From: Salticus scenicus
Taxonomy: Eukaryota > Arthropoda > Arachnida > Araneae > Salticidae
DNA: 64,000 bases
NCBI GenBank assembly: GCA_963930645.1
Contig: OZ005662.1
Location: 80,048,841-80,112,840 of the forward strand
Reading direction: 5' to 3'
Below are positions 13,005 through 24,289 of the stretch, piece after piece. The notes under the pieces were generated by a model. The model saw only the letters and a list, made by a program, of their open reading frames with translations, did not search any database and had not been told where the DNA came from. Made by a program: the position numbers and the translations under genes. Every line of letters begins with the position of its first letter. Position 1 is the first letter of the stretch.

Positions 13005-14100
13005 CATAGGGTTGGTAAATGTCTGGGGTGTCAGATGTCTATCTTAAATATAAAAACAACTTATTATTAAATAAATTTTCATAGGCTACTTCCTTGATTT
13101 TTTCTAAATTTTTAGAAATTATACTTTATTAAAATAATAATAATAACAATAATAAATGAATTTTGTTGTAAATTCAGGAAATTTTCTGCAAGTTATTTTT
13201 ACATATTACTCTAACTTAATTAAATAGATTGAGTTCTTTTTGAATGAGCTTTTATTTTTCTTTCTTTTAATTATTATTTAAAAAAAATTAAATGCAGTAG
13301 CTTACATAAATGGTAATGATGATTTTACACGATAAAATAAATTACTTAAATCTAGCTCAGATTCAAAATTAAAAGCTCAAATTAGTGTTTTCTGGCAGGA
13401 AACTGCAATGGAGATTTATGGGTTAATTGAATTTTTATTTTTTCCTTAAACAGTTATTTGAAATTTATAAAAAATTCTTGGAAAACGAAATTATTACTAA
13501 GCTTTTAAAATTTAAACAAATATTGATAATTATCAGAAATTGAAAGCTATATAGACAAATAATTAGATCCGAAAAACTAAATTTTTGTATCTTGTAGAAT
13601 TTGTTGTTTCAATCACCATTTTCTGAACCTCTATTAAAAAGTCACCTCTCTGAAGGACCAGCAGAAGCTACGGTAGAGCCGTCTCTTAAATGGGGAAAAA
13701 TACAGATTAGCAGCGCCACCTGCTAGGCAATTTACTCCAAAATGTATTCAGTACTAACTCATCTCAAGGTCTAATTAAATATAAAATTTGGGGGGAATCT
13801 GTTCTTCTTATGTATACAGAAGAAAGTAAAAATAAAATAAAATCACATAACACTGAGGTTTAATCTTATTCTGCTTCTTAATAAGGACTTTCACATTATG
13901 AAACAAAAATATTTATCTTATTTACATAATTTGCCTTAAAATTCGACTGAAGAGAGATTAAACAGAAAAGTATCCTGATGTCGTATACCATTTAACATTT
14001 TACGTTTATTGGTACCGCCCTGATATCAAACACTTAGCATTTTTTTATTCAACGGCATTAAAATTAGGATTAAGTCTAATTGACTGCACAAGGGTTTTAA
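12726..14100. other. Intergenic AT-rich DNA with one dispersed repeat copy
   Basis: No gene seen. There is a CA/TA microsatellite at about 12,974-13,004. Bases 13,690-13,780 carry the reverse complement of the CAGGTGGCGCTGCTA repeat described at 1,265-1,850 (AGCAGCGCCACCTGCTAGG and then ACTCCAAAATG). Confidence 0.5.
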
Positions 14101-14290
14101 CCGTGAGGGGTGTGCCTTCCATGGATGGTCTTTCTAACGGGATCTAGACCGTATTTACGCGAGTTTCGGAGAAAACTACGGAAAACTCCGAGCTGCTAGT
14201 ATGAAGAACGTACCTGGACTCGAACCCAGTACTTTCAGTTTACCAGCTTTGAGTGCAGAACCAATTTGCCACTGGTGGGACTATGTGACA
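14101..14290 (-). repeat. tRNA-derived SINE-like repeat
   Basis: On the minus strand, a box A-like TGGCAAATTGG (about 14,262-14,272) is followed about 45 nt later by a perfect box B word GGTTCGAGTCC (about 14,215-14,225), the RNA polymerase III internal promoter layout of a tRNA-derived SINE. Further downstream on that strand comes a body with CCGTAGTTTTCTCCGAAACTC that also occurs near 865-925. It does not fold as a convincing tRNA, so I do not call a tRNA gene. Confidence 0.5.
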
Positions 14291-14295
14291 TTGGA

Positions 14296-14363
14296 ATCCC
14301 GGAAAAAATCGCACTGGAAAAAATCACACTCGGAAAAAAATCGCACCGAAAAAAATCGCACAG
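14296..14363. repeat. Short tandem repeat (GGAAAAAATCGCACT)
   Basis: Four degenerate units of about 15-17 bp (GGAAAAAATCGCACT, GGAAAAAATCACACTC, GGAAAAAAATCGCACC, GAAAAAAATCGCACAG) follow each other directly. Confidence 0.7.
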
Positions 14364-14886
14364 AGAGACATGCATGTTTGCGTACTCACGTGCCTCTCTC
14401 CCCAGGGAACAAAACTTATCTAAAGATTTATATGGGCAATAAATCTTAAATTCTATTTAATCATATAAACACAGTTAAAGATAAAAGGAAGGGGGGGATT
14501 ATCATTAAATTGTATTCCCTGTCGCTCTAGACCCGGAAGAATGGATATATATGATAATTTAACAATTTTCTAGAAATAAAGTTTAAGAAAGTAATGTTTG
14601 AATGCCAATGCGAGATATGGGGATGGGGATCCTGGAAAAGAGGGCACTGAAAAAAGGTCACTTTTTCAACTCACAAATTGATTTGGTACAACATTCATTT
14701 AGCATATACCTGCGGGAAGGGAGGGGGGGGGAAGGGACTAAGATCGGGTCGAAAGAAAACAATCGTTTTTATATCACCTTTATACCGCTTTATTTTTCAC
14801 ACCAGTACTTTTACATAATGATTTCCTTCTTATTTAATTGTTGTCACTTGCTGATTCTCCGTAGGTACGGTAGCTAGTGAAACTGT

Positions 14887-15115
14887 TACAGTCGGCAACA
14901 AAAGTTATCCGAGCACTAACCAATAATCCTAATATAAAAAAAGTACACTTAATAATGTTTTGTTAAATAAATCCTAGTCGAATCATGTGCTTAGACTGAC
15001 TAAGAACGTGATTCGACAAGGATTTATTTAACAAAGCAGCATTAAGTCTACTTTTTTTAGACAGGGATTATTACCAGTGCTCGGATACTTTTGCTGCCGA
15101 CTGTATCATTGATTC
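14887..15115. mobile_element. TA-flanked palindromic MITE, copy 1
   Basis: Near-perfect inverted repeat of 229 bp with ends TACAGTCGGCAACAAAAGT and its complement, inner words CGAGCACTA, AAGTACACTTAATA and TTGTTAAATAAATCCT, and TA at both edges. The TA target preference and lack of coding capacity fit a Tc1/mariner-mobilised MITE. Related copies are at 16,429-16,650 and 19,217-19,538. Confidence 0.75.
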
Positions 15116-15339
15116 TCTGGTTCTTAGAGGCCCTTTTCAGGGCCAATGTTCGAAGGCTAGTACGGATCAATTGATAATTAATTCTAGAATGGAGTCTGAA
15201 AATAATATCACTCATCCTCTGATTCTTAAAGACCCTTTTCTGGGCCAGTGTTCGTAAGCAGGCAAGGCTCAATCGATCGCTAATTCACCGATAGATTCTG
15301 AAAAGGTTATTCATACCCTGATAATGCTAAGCACAGATT

Positions 15340-16300
15340 TAGAGGATTGTCCCACACGAACATGGAGCTACTGAATATGATATTCAGAGTAAAAAAGTAT
15401 TACGAAATCAAGAGAGAAATGGTTGACCGTCTCTCGGACAATGATTATGAAAAATTCTTGAATTTTAAGTTTGACATCTATGATACTGATTCAAGGCTAG
15501 CTGACTCAAGCAGGGCTCCTGACTCAAATTTCTGGTGTTTTCAAAGACTTTACGGCCTCTCAGGTACGCAAAAAAATCGAAGAATTCCCTGATTTCCGTA
15601 TTGGTTACGGAAAAAACGACACATCGAACTGGACCAGATATGAGGAGTTCATCGAAGAAATGGATTTCAATTGGGTATTAGATAATTCTAATTCTCCACT
15701 AAACAATTCTAACATTCCTACCCTAATCGCTATCCAAATTAATTTTATGTCTACTAAAAGAAAGCTTGAAAATAGCAGATCTACCTCTAAAAATAGTAAA
15801 ATTAGCAATAACTGCAGCATTCCCATTAAAAATAGAATTGAAGCGTCAGATGAAAAAGAACTTTTGATCATTCGACACCAATAGATAGCGCCTTCAGTCA
15901 GATCCTAATAGAAACCCTGGATAATGAAGGGTCGCTAGATCCTAAAAACTAGTCAGCCTAGACAAAATAAAACGATATCTTTGCAGAAAGGCAAATTTAT
16001 TACTGTTCAATGTGGTAACAAAAAACAATTACTTATTATCTCGAAAAACCAATGGATCTTTGTAATTTTATTGCCGCACCTGGGGGTGATTTTCTTAAAA
16101 CCTTTCTTAATTCTAATGATGATCAGGATATCATCACTTCGAAACTTTCTGAAATGAAAGTGCAATACTACTTAAAGAATGAAAGAATTAATCGTTCCCT
16201 TAAAGGTATCCGAGGTCTTCCTGCAGAAACTACACAATTAGTTATTGAGGATGTGTTAACCAAATTACATTATAATCTGCGAAAAATTAATCAATGAGTC
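15340..16300 (+). pseudogene. Degenerate Jockey-type LINE ORF1 (gag) 5' half
   Basis: Three consecutive open segments (15,347-15,592, 15,660-15,884 and 16,052-16,297) read as one decayed protein. The last has LKGIRGLPAETTQ preceded by QYYLKNERINR and followed by a short helix, which matches the RNA-binding-like domain that precedes the CCHC knuckles in Jockey-clade ORF1 proteins. The first two are an asparagine/serine-rich N-terminal region. Frameshifts and stops separate them and the knuckles are absent, so it is a dead fragment sitting between two MITE copies. Confidence 0.5.
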
Positions 16301-16428
16301 AGTTTTAAAACTAAAAAACCCCTTCCCCTATTCCAAATCCAGTTAAATCATTTTGAACATACAGAGCAAGCAGCAAGAGCATTTTTCAATTAAATCTAGG
16401 AACGCGGTAGCGTTCAGCCCCACCAAGC

Positions 16429-16650
16429 TACAGTCGGCAGCAAAAGTATCGGAGCACTAGCGGCAATCCCTGTCTAAAAAAGGACACTTAATACTGCTTT
16501 GTTAAATAAATTCTTGTCGAGTCTATGAGCATGTCTAATCAGTCTAAGAGCATGATTCGACAAGGATTTATTTAACAAAATAGTATTAAGTGTACTTTTT
16601 TGACATGGTAGTTATTGGCTAGTGCTCGGATACTTTTGCTGCCGATTGTA
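16429..16650. mobile_element. TA-flanked palindromic MITE, copy 2
   Basis: Inverted repeat of 222 bp with TACAGTCGGCAGCAAAAGTA at the left and the complement of TACAATCGGCAGCAAAAGTA at the right. Its internal words match copy 1 (GGACACTTAATACTG, TTGTTAAATAAAT). Confidence 0.75.
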
Positions 16651-17697
16651 AAACGAACACTAAAGAAAAAAAAAAAAAATGAAATTTACAAAGTGGAAAA
16701 GTAAATAGCGAAACGCTACTAGTATATATTATGTCGACATAGCACCTTGGACATTTCGACTACCTGTATCTCAGCTTCCTGGCCTCCAAGACCTATACTT
16801 TTTCGCACAGTCTTTGAGCATACCCTTAAGACAAAATATTTATATCCGAATTAAGGTGTCTGAGTAATAAAACTTTAAAAACCTTAAATTTGACGGCTAC
16901 TTTCTTCTTCTCCTTATTAAGTCTGACAAGCCTAGAGCCTAGAGTTCTGTAGCTAATGAGCTGAAAGTTTGCATGGACATTCCTTCTAACATGTACAGGG
17001 ATGATTGTAAATTCACGAAAAATTATCTGAAATTTTAACGAGAAAACATTTTCATACGGGTCGAAAAAAGAATTTATTACAGAAAGCTCCAATCTTCTCA
17101 TTGTGAAAAATATTAATTTTAACTAGGATTAATAATCATTACGTATTTGATATTTTAGTCTTATTTTATGAATTTAACTACCAAAAAAAAAAAAAATAAA
17201 TAAATAAATAAATAAATAAATAAAACTGGAATTGTGGTACTGAAAATGAAAAAAAATACCTGAAATCAAGTAAAATACCTGAGCATAATCACCCCTGCAT
17301 GTACTAGTGCCTTTTGCAATCAAAACATTTTTTGATCAATATACAAGGGCAGTTATTTTGAATTTTGTAATATTTAACATTTTAATCCAAAAATTTCGTG
17401 AAATCATAAAAAGATGGCGCTTGTTTCCAATGAATTCCAGTTTTGACATTTAATGAGACATTAAATAGTAATAAATACTGTTTTCTCTTTTATTTATTTA
17501 TTTACTTATTCCAAAAATGAATAGAAATAAATTAATTAAAGACATTTTTTTTTTCCTTAAAATTTTTGAAATATTTACAAGAACCATGTTTATTAATAAG
17601 AAAAAAAAAAAATGATAAGAAATTGGATTAAAATTTGCAAAGTGATTTTTATCGCCAAATTTCGTAATAAATAAATGCTTAAAGGGTACGCCGGCTT
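16651..17697. other. Intergenic AT-rich DNA
   Basis: No gene seen. An (AAATA/AATA)n run lies at about 17,190-17,226. The 91-residue minus-strand frame at 16,826-17,101 shows no domain. Confidence 0.5.
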
Positions 17698-17701
17698 TTA
17701 A

Positions 17702-18251
17702 CCCTACAAGGCACCCAGTTCCATATGTGGAACACCGACTTTAATCGTTCCTATAGATATAAAACTATTCGTAGCGACATCTCTTGACATCTTGATAGAA
17801 GCTACTGACATTTAGCAATGTAGTAATACGAATATTTACCTAAAGATGTCGTCCGTGTTTTTGTTATAGTGCACTCAGTGTGAAATTTGAATGAAAGTGA
17901 TACAATAGTCGTTTGTTGAATTCAAAAATAAAAAAAAAGAATAGTTATTAAACAGTTTTGAATCGAAAAAAAAAAAAAAAAAAAATACTGTGTGTTATAA
18001 CGAAGTGTATATTTTGCAGAGGTAAGTTTTTTTTTTATTACAATAGTAAACGTATTAGTAAATATCATACTTTTATGTATGTTCCACATACGGTACGTTG
18101 AGCTAAAAAGTTGATTTTTCCATAAAATATGGCTTTATTTATTTATTTATTTATTTCTTTTTTATAAGTTTTCCCTATCTTCTGATCACTAATTACAACC
18201 TATATATTTTTGTCGCGCACTAAAAAAAAAAAAAAATTGAGCCTTGTAGGG
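17702..18251. mobile_element. piggyBac-type MITE with TTAA target duplication
   Basis: 550-bp non-coding element with terminal repeats CCCTACAAGGC at 17,702 and GCCTTGTAGGG ending at 18,251, each directly flanked by TTAA (17,698-17,701 and 18,252-18,255). Subterminal words ATATGTGGAACA and TGTTCCACATA are a second, internal inverted pair. The TTAA duplication and CCC tips are diagnostic of the piggyBac superfamily. No transposase is present. Confidence 0.8.
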
Positions 18252-18711
18252 TTAATAAAAATAATGAGGTGGATTAAATAAAAGAGCGATTTGTTAACTT
18301 TAAAAAATTACGGATGATAGAAGAAAATGTAAATTTAAATTCTGATCATATGTTATGCAAGAGAAATATTGCTATCATTAAAAAATTAAAATTTGACATT
18401 TTAGTGCTTTTGTGAGTTTTGGGGTCTCCTGAACTCATTTTTTTATAGTGATAAAGGTATGCTTGTATGTGTATGAGTGAATACGATAGCGTCTAAATGC
18501 AGCATTTTATTCAGCTCAAATTCGATAGGTATGCTGGAGGTTTCATAGATGTTAATCATGTAGAACTGAGGTTTTCCTTTCTTTACGCAGATACAATAAA
18601 GAATTCTTTTACATAATGACTAATGGTCTGAAATTACTTGAAGTTCGTGTAATAAGTTTAGGGGATCTTCTGAATTCAATTTTGCTTTTTTTTTTTTTTT
18701 TTCTTTTTTTT
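18252..18711. other. Intergenic AT-rich DNA
   Basis: No gene seen. It ends in a poly(T) tract at about 18,685-18,711 that adjoins the next element. Confidence 0.5.
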
Positions 18712-19033
18712 AACACGCTTTTATTAGCTTCACCTGTACGTATGTTTATAAACAAAAAATCTATATTGTAAAAAAAGACTTTCCCTACGTGAACGCTGTG
18801 GCTGTGAGGTAAAGCTCCAGGCTACGAAACTAAAGGTCTAACGTTCGAGCCCAGTCAGGGGAGATTTTTTAAAAATGGTTTTTGTTTAATTCTAAATTAT
18901 TTATTCATTAAAGATTTAAAAGTATGTAAATATTATGGTGTATCACTCACTTGATTTTCTCTTACTCTGCATTTTAATACTATAAAGATAGATATTTTGT
19001 GCTTTTGGGTTAACATTTCAATAAAAGCGTGTT
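18712..19033. mobile_element. Short inverted-repeat element with tRNA-like core, copy A
   Basis: 322-bp element with ends AACACGCTTTTATT and the complement in AATAAAAGCGTGTT. Inside, TGGCTGTGAGGTAA (box A-like, about 18,798) and CGTTCGAGCCC (box B-like, about 18,842) are spaced as in a tRNA. A second copy with the same ends is at 55,741-56,061, nested within the 2.68-kb element unique to the second haplotype copy. Confidence 0.65.
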
Positions 19034-19216
19034 CTTTAATTTTTTAAAAGTATAATTTTATTATTTACGGTGACGTTGGTATTTATATGTGTTTGTATGT
19101 ATGTGAGTGAACTTGATAACATTTAAACACTAAATTCGATTGCATTTGAATATGTTATGATATTATAGGTCGCTAACGCAAGAAATATCTTAGTGAGTGT
19201 AGGGCTAATGTGTTTA

Positions 19217-19538
19217 TACAGTCGGTAACAATAGGGAGCCTGTATATTGAGAAGATGTTTGCTCTCGCTTACAATAAGATGTTTGCTCTCGCGTGTCGTC
19301 TCCCTGAATATACAGGCTCCCTAGGTAACAAAACAATAGTCTCCGAACATTAGCAAAAATTCCTATACAAAAAAGGTACACTTAATACAGTTTTGTTAAA
19401 TAAATCCTTGACGAATCCTGTTTTTAGACTGACCAAGAACAGGATTCGACAAGGATTTATTTAACAAAACTGTATTAAGTGTACTTTTTTTATACAGGAA
19501 TTTTTGCTAATGTTCGGAGACTTTTGTTACCGACTGTA
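19217..19538. mobile_element. TA-flanked palindromic MITE, copy 3, with nested insertion
   Basis: Same family as the MITEs at 14,887 and 16,429 (ends TACAGTCGGTAACAA and complement). It is longer because its left arm contains a second palindromic element at 19,234-19,321 with ends GGGAGCCTGTATATT, itself flanked by TA. The inner arms are nearly perfect, which suggests a younger copy. Confidence 0.7.
19234..19321. mobile_element. Nested 88-bp palindromic MITE
   Basis: Ends GGGAGCCTGTATATT and AATATACAGGCTCCC form a 15-bp perfect TIR, flanked by TA on both sides. It contains a direct duplication of AAGATGTTTGCTCTCGC. It interrupts the left arm of the host MITE. Confidence 0.65.
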
Positions 19539-20185
19539 CATGGGAGTGAATGAGTACGATAGCGCCTAAACGCTGCATTCCATTGAACTCAAATTTAGGG
19601 TGTATAACTTTAGGTCACTGTGACATGAAATACATGAGGTTGAATGAATATAGGATCAATATGTACATTTAATTGAGTGAGTGAACGCAATAGCGTTTAT
19701 TTATATGTATATATATATATATAATTCATTTGATAATAATAGAAAAGAATGAGAACGAAAAATAGTCAGTCAAATAACTCACCACAGAAACATACACAGG
19801 CGAAAGAAAGTAACCAGTTATCTTAAATTGATTTAATTTTTAAGATTAATAATATTACTACTTTAATTTATTAGACTACAATATCTGATGAAATATAATA
19901 TAGGACCGTGTATTTTGATGCTGAAGAAAAGAAGGATTATTTTAGGATAGTATATTTTAAGGGGAAATAGTAGAAGTATTAATAATGAAAAGAACCTTTT
20001 TATTTTGAGATGAGCAAAATAATCTCGGTCCTAAACAAAGTAAGATTTAATTTTAACTGAAAAGCTCCCAATACTATAACTATAAGGCGTTTTCAAGTGC
20101 TATCCCCATACCATTGAGCAAAGAAATGTAGATTTTCTGTATTTGATAAGCATTTTAGCAAAATATCAAATGATAGCACGAACCT
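19539..20185. other. Intergenic AT-rich DNA
   Basis: No gene or element boundary recognised. Confidence 0.5.
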
Positions 20186-20415
20186 ACAAGAAAAAATTAC
20201 CTTGAAATGAAATAAAGACAGAATTTATCCTGAATTTTTGAAATATTTTCCAGAAAAAATAAAAATATAACTTGAACTTCCAAGAAAAAATAAAATCGTA
20301 ACATGAACCTACAAAAAAAAAAAATTACCTTGAGTTGAAATAGATGTGATAAAGACAGAATATTCTGATTTTTTGAAATATTTTCCAGAAAAAGTAAAAT
20401 CAAAACACGAACAAA
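20186..20415. repeat. Two-copy direct repeat of about 130 bp
   Basis: The words AAAAATTACCTTGA-TTGAAAT, AAAGACAGAAT and TTTTTGAAATATTTTCCAGAAAAA occur twice in the same order (20,193-20,275 and 20,320-20,400). Confidence 0.6.
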
Positions 20416-20889
20416 CACAGATCATTGTATGTGAAAATGGCTTTGTAAGAAAATGAGTTGTATTGTTGTAAGTCTTTCATTTAAAATCAATTTTGAAATT
20501 AATTTTCAACTAATTAAATTTTAATGTTTACCTCAAGTTTTAATTTTTTAAGACTTTATTTATTTATTTTATTTTATTTATTTATTTTTAGTATCCTTTT
20601 AACCGAATTCATACAGGTATTTTGCATGTAATCTAGGTAAGATTTATTTTTTAATTTTAATTGATCAATAATTTTAACTTTTCTAAAACAAGCATTGAAT
20701 ATTTGAATATAATTAAAAGCAGCAATCCTTCCTTTTTTATATATTTTAATTCATCCTCCCAACCAACCAACCAACAATGCCACCAGCCACCACTTTTTTA
20801 TTGGCTTTTATTATTTTTTAAATTCTTTTGTTATACGCATAAGAGTGTTTTCTATTTTTTTGACAGATACTTTTATTGATATATTAATG

Positions 20890-21575
20890 AATTAACAAAA
20901 TGTTTTGGGAAGCCCAAATGTAAAGTTTCCCTAATAAGTTTATTAATGTTTTATTTTGAAATTTAGCACAACATAAATTATTGATTCGATTATAAGTGAT
21001 TAAAAATGATATTTCTGAAAACAGAGAGATGCAGGCATGATTTAAAATGGTTAAACAAATCAACTTTAAGCTGAAATCTTGTTTTTTTTATCATAAATAT
21101 CAGTATCAGTATAAATTTTATTTTCGTTGAAATGAATTTTAAGATCCAGGAAGTTTATGATTTTATCTTTATTTATAGTCTAAGTTAATTTTAAATTTGA
21201 AGGATAGTCTGAAGCAGTTAAATCAGATGACTTTTTATTAATGAATAAAACGATTACATCATCAATGTATCGGTATAGTAAGCTATGGTCAAAAGTAAAT
21301 TTGCAGTCATAATAATAAATATAAAGATCAGTCAATAAACTTGAACTACATCCCCCACTTTTTGGAAATAATGCCCACTTTTTGGAAATAAGTGAGGTTA
21401 TTGTGTAAGATATAGTTATTATAGATGATGAAATTAAGAAGAGTTTAAAATTTTTCATTATTAAAGTTATTAGGTAATTTAATCTGACTTTTGTATTTAA
21501 TGAAAAGATGATTGATAATTTAATAAAGGTCAGATAAAATAATATTATTAAACAGAACCTGAAAATCATAAGTAA
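20890..21575 (-). pseudogene. Reverse-transcriptase fragment with YIDDV motif
   Basis: On the minus strand, a frame ending at 21,180 contains CSSSLLTDLYIYYYDCKF followed by LLYRYIDDVIVLFI, the palm catalytic YxDD motif of a reverse transcriptase. Downstream in other frames come INFLDLKI, IYTDTDIYDK and a conserved-looking FRNIIFNHLIRINNLC segment. The N-terminal part is replaced by unrelated sequence, and a local duplication of CCACTTTTTGGAAATAA sits in the region before the motif. The arrangement resembles retroelement RTs with an RYIDDV signature (Penelope-related or another non-LTR group), but I cannot fix the clade. It is broken and presumably inactive. An equal copy is at 52,330-53,015. 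Confidence 0.6.
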
Positions 21576-22830
21576 TCTATATATATAAAATCGTTCTTCC
21601 TGACTAAATGAGTGAGTGAGGAGGTGATTCATCATCGCCCAGCCCAAACCGCTAGACCTAGAAGCATGAAATTTTGTGACAATGTTCTTTCTATGACGTA
21701 GGCATCCACTAAGAAGCGATTTTACAAAATTTGCCCCCAAGGGAGGGGGAGAGAGCAAAACGTGATTTCACAAAATCCTTCATATCTCAAACAAAAAAAA
21801 ACAGATATCCGTAAAATTTTTCCTTTAAAATATAGCTAATACAAACGTCTAAAAACCAATTTCTCGAATTTTCGAAATTCGGTCTCCAAGGGGGGCGGGG
21901 GGGCGGGGCAAAACGTGATTTCACATGCGTAAAACGTGATTTCGCATAATCCTACATATCTCAAACAAAAAAAAAACAGATGTATGTGAAATTTTTGCTT
22001 TAAAATATAGCTAATGAAAATATCTAAAAGCCAATTTCTGGAATTTTAGAAATTCAGCCCCCAGGTGGGGCAGCAAGGGGGGGGGGCTATGGGGCAAAAA
22101 CAAACAGAAATACAGTTAAGCCGTTCAATATTGGTACAGATAGGTTTTAAAGGCCTGCAAGTCGAATGGGGATATTTTCGAAAGTGTAAAGTTATTAGGA
22201 GGGCCGGGAAGGAGGAGGGGAGAGGGGGGCAAAAAAATAAAAATAGAGTTAGATTGTTCAAAATTGGTATATTAGAGGTTTTCGATACTTACAAATCGAT
22301 TGCAGATATTTTCGAATTTGTAAAATTATTAGGAGGGGTGGGAAGAGGGGTGGGGCGGTAAAGGGGGGGCTATGGGCAAAAACAAATAGAAATTCAGTTA
22401 GGCCGTTCAAAATTAGTACACATAGATTTTAGAGGCCTGCAAATCGAATGGGGATATTTTCGAAAGTGTAAAGTTATTAAGATGGACGGGAAGGAGGAGG
22501 GGGGGGCGGAGGGGCAAAAAAAAAATAGAGTTAGATCATTCAAAATTGGTACATAGAGGTTTACGATACCTACAAATCGGTTGCGGATATTTTCGAATTT
22601 TTTAAATTATTGGTAGGCGCGAAAAGGGGGGGGGGGAGCGGTGGGGCAAAAAAATAAAAATAGAGATTGATCGTTCAAAACTGGCGCATAGAGGTTTTTG
22701 ATACTTACAAATCGATTACGGATATTTTCGAATTTGTAAAATTATTAGGATAGACGGGAGAGGTGAGCGAAAGGAGAAAATAATAGAAATAAGAGTTAGA
22801 GCATTTTGGGAATTTTTTCCGAAGGCAGTG
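21576..22830 (+). mobile_element. Helitron-like 5' end and G-rich tandem array
   Basis: Starts TCTATATATATAAAATCG directly after AA, a typical Helitron 5' terminus with the A/T insertion preference, followed by a GAGTGAGTGAGG and CATCATCGCCCAGCCC segment. From about 21,890 to 22,790 there are five to six degenerate units of about 140 bp: GTTCAAAATTGGTA, GATATTTTCGAATTTGTAAA and a long G run followed by GGGGCAAAAA. No Rep/helicase gene and no certain CTRR end were seen. The matching copy starts at 53,016. Confidence 0.55.
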
Positions 22831-22873
22831 AGAACCCGGTGCGACATTTTTCCTTATCAGATTTTGTTTCTCT

Positions 22874-22893
22874 TTTTTATCACGTGATAAAAA
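22874..22893. repeat. Perfect 20-bp palindrome centred on CACGTG
   Basis: Arms TTTTTATCAC and GTGATAAAAA are exact complements around an E-box core. It is conserved in the second block copy. No gene is close enough to assign a regulatory role. Confidence 0.6.
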
Positions 22894-23094
22894 CTAATGC
22901 AATTTTGAAAATTCAGTAATTATAGTGATTCATTTAAAAATAGACAGACCGAGTGCCGGTGAATACAGACTGTCTGCGAATCCGCCCCCCCCCCCCATCC
23001 CCGTTAGGATCCCTTTCTTTCTGTTTTTTTTTTTTTTTTTTTTTTTTTTAAGAACCATTCTGCATCCATATCCATGCTGTTATGTTACCATCAC

Positions 23095-23473
23095 CTATCT
23101 GCTATGTCGTCGTCTAATCATCACGCCGGAGTTCCGTTTGAACTCCCTTAGTTTATTGAGTCCGATCCTCTCGAAGATGCAAGCCCCCTTTCTGTGTTTT
23201 GTCTTCCTTTGGTGAAGGTAAGCGGCTGTTCTGACAGCCGTAGGTACTTCTAAAGCCCGTGATGATGATGCTGATGATGTATTATATACATTATCAAGGT
23301 TTTTGATATGGTTAATGAGCTGGAAACTGTTTTTAAGGCATCGAAAGTTTTGATCTTTACAAGTGATGTTATAAACCTGTTTCAGACTATCAAGAAGCAG
23401 TTCATTTTCATTATTGTTGTCATTAGCATTATTATATTTACAAAAGAACATACATAACCTACAAAAAGAAGTG
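23095..23473 (-). CDS. Unknown asparagine-rich ORF, possible exon
   Basis: A 118-residue frame on the minus strand starts MFFCKYNNANDNNNENELL and includes FQLINHIKNLDNVY, a serine/alanine run and a basic YLHQRKTKHRKGACIFERIGL stretch. I recognise no family. A possible splice acceptor (TTTTTGTAG) lies just upstream at about 23,462-23,470, so it may be an internal exon. In the second copy (57,112-57,564) the same frame is interrupted by the 2.68-kb TIR element and runs into element sequence. The high identity between copies only reflects their recent common origin, not selection. Confidence 0.3.
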
Positions 23474-23562
23474 ATATCTCACAAAAAAAAAAAATACCAT
23501 TATAAAAGTTACCCCGGGCAGCAAAAAATCTTACCTTTCTTACGCAGCCAAGAAAAAGGATT

Positions 23563-23568
23563 GATATC
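23563..23568. other. Polinton target site duplication, left (GATATC)
   Basis: GATATC directly precedes the element tip AGTAGGGAAAG. The same six bases follow the right tip at 40,389-40,394, and a single copy exists at the empty site 57,677-57,682. A 6-bp duplication is the rule for Polintons. Confidence 0.95.
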
Positions 23569-24135
23569 AGTAGGGAAAGAAGGAGAGTTTTAACACAGGC
23601 GGGGGTGGCACTGTGGCACCGGCAAGTCGTGCGGGTGCCGCACCACCCCCTGAGGGGTCTAGATGGGTTGACATTGACCTTGAGACATCCTCTAACTTGA
23701 TCGTGAAAGATGACGAGGGTATTAATGAGGAAATTTAATTAAAAAAATTTAATGTGTGATTTTTTGTAAAAGGTGACGATGGTTTTAAAGTGATGTTTGC
23801 GGTATATGGTAAAAAGCATGCTATTGTTTGTGAGTCATTAGGAAATTAATTAGGAAATTAATTAGAAGGTTAATGAAGAGGTTAATTAAGAAATTAATTA
23901 ATAAATTAATTTAAAAAAATTGAGGGGTAAATAAGAAATCGATTGAATTTAAGAATGTGGATGTGGGTAGAGTATGCAAGAAAAAGAGAGGTTTGACGGG
24001 GGTTCGAACCCGGCACCTGTCAGTAAAAATATTTTCATAAGACAGTAGTTTTCGAGTGCGAAACCACTGACCTATGGAAATATAGCCTGATGAGTCTATT
24101 TTAGGTATGAATGTGTGTGATTTTTCTATTATATG
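23569..24135 (+). repeat. Polinton terminal inverted repeat, left
   Basis: Pairs with 39,822-40,388. Near the tip it is GC-rich (GCACTGTGGCACCGGCAAGT, CCGCACCACCCCCTGAGGGG). Inward it is AT-rich with repeated GGAAATTAATTA words. About 430 bp in it contains a tRNA-like pair of Pol III promoter words read on the minus strand (box B complement at 24,001-24,011, box A-like complement at 24,064-24,074). Identity between the two arms is high but not perfect and fades beyond about 24,135. Confidence 0.9.
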
Positions 24136-24289
24136 TCTGCACAGTTCTTTTTAAACTGTTCAAACATATATTTTTGGAAACTCATTTGATGAGTTCCTTT
24201 TTTCTATGAAACCCTCAAAAGAGAGTTTCTTCTTTTTTATTTATTTATTTATTTTTTATTTTATTTTTTATTTTATTTTTTATTTTTTA

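Larger units (their letters stand above)
20622..23562. repeat. Duplicated block, first copy, left part
   Basis: This block is repeated at 52,062-57,676 with a constant offset of 31,440 through the RT fragment and Helitron-like region and only scattered single-base or homopolymer differences. The second copy contains one large extra insertion (54,583-57,261). The block continues after the Polinton at 40,389-46,700. The second copy begins exactly after an assembly gap, which points to unmerged haplotypes rather than a biological tandem duplication. Confidence 0.9.

Noticed and set aside
14205..14285. tRNA gene
   Set aside because: Pol III box words are present but a proper cloverleaf with acceptor stem and anticodon loop is not, and the sequence is followed by a repeated SINE-like body.
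21180..21758. 192-residue frame as an intact gene
   Set aside because: Only the C-terminal half resembles a reverse transcriptase. The N-terminal half is translated Helitron-like sequence, and the homologous continuation lies in other frames.
22046..22361. Open frames in the G-rich repeat array
   Set aside because: Low-complexity translations of the tandem repeat on both strands, with no domain.
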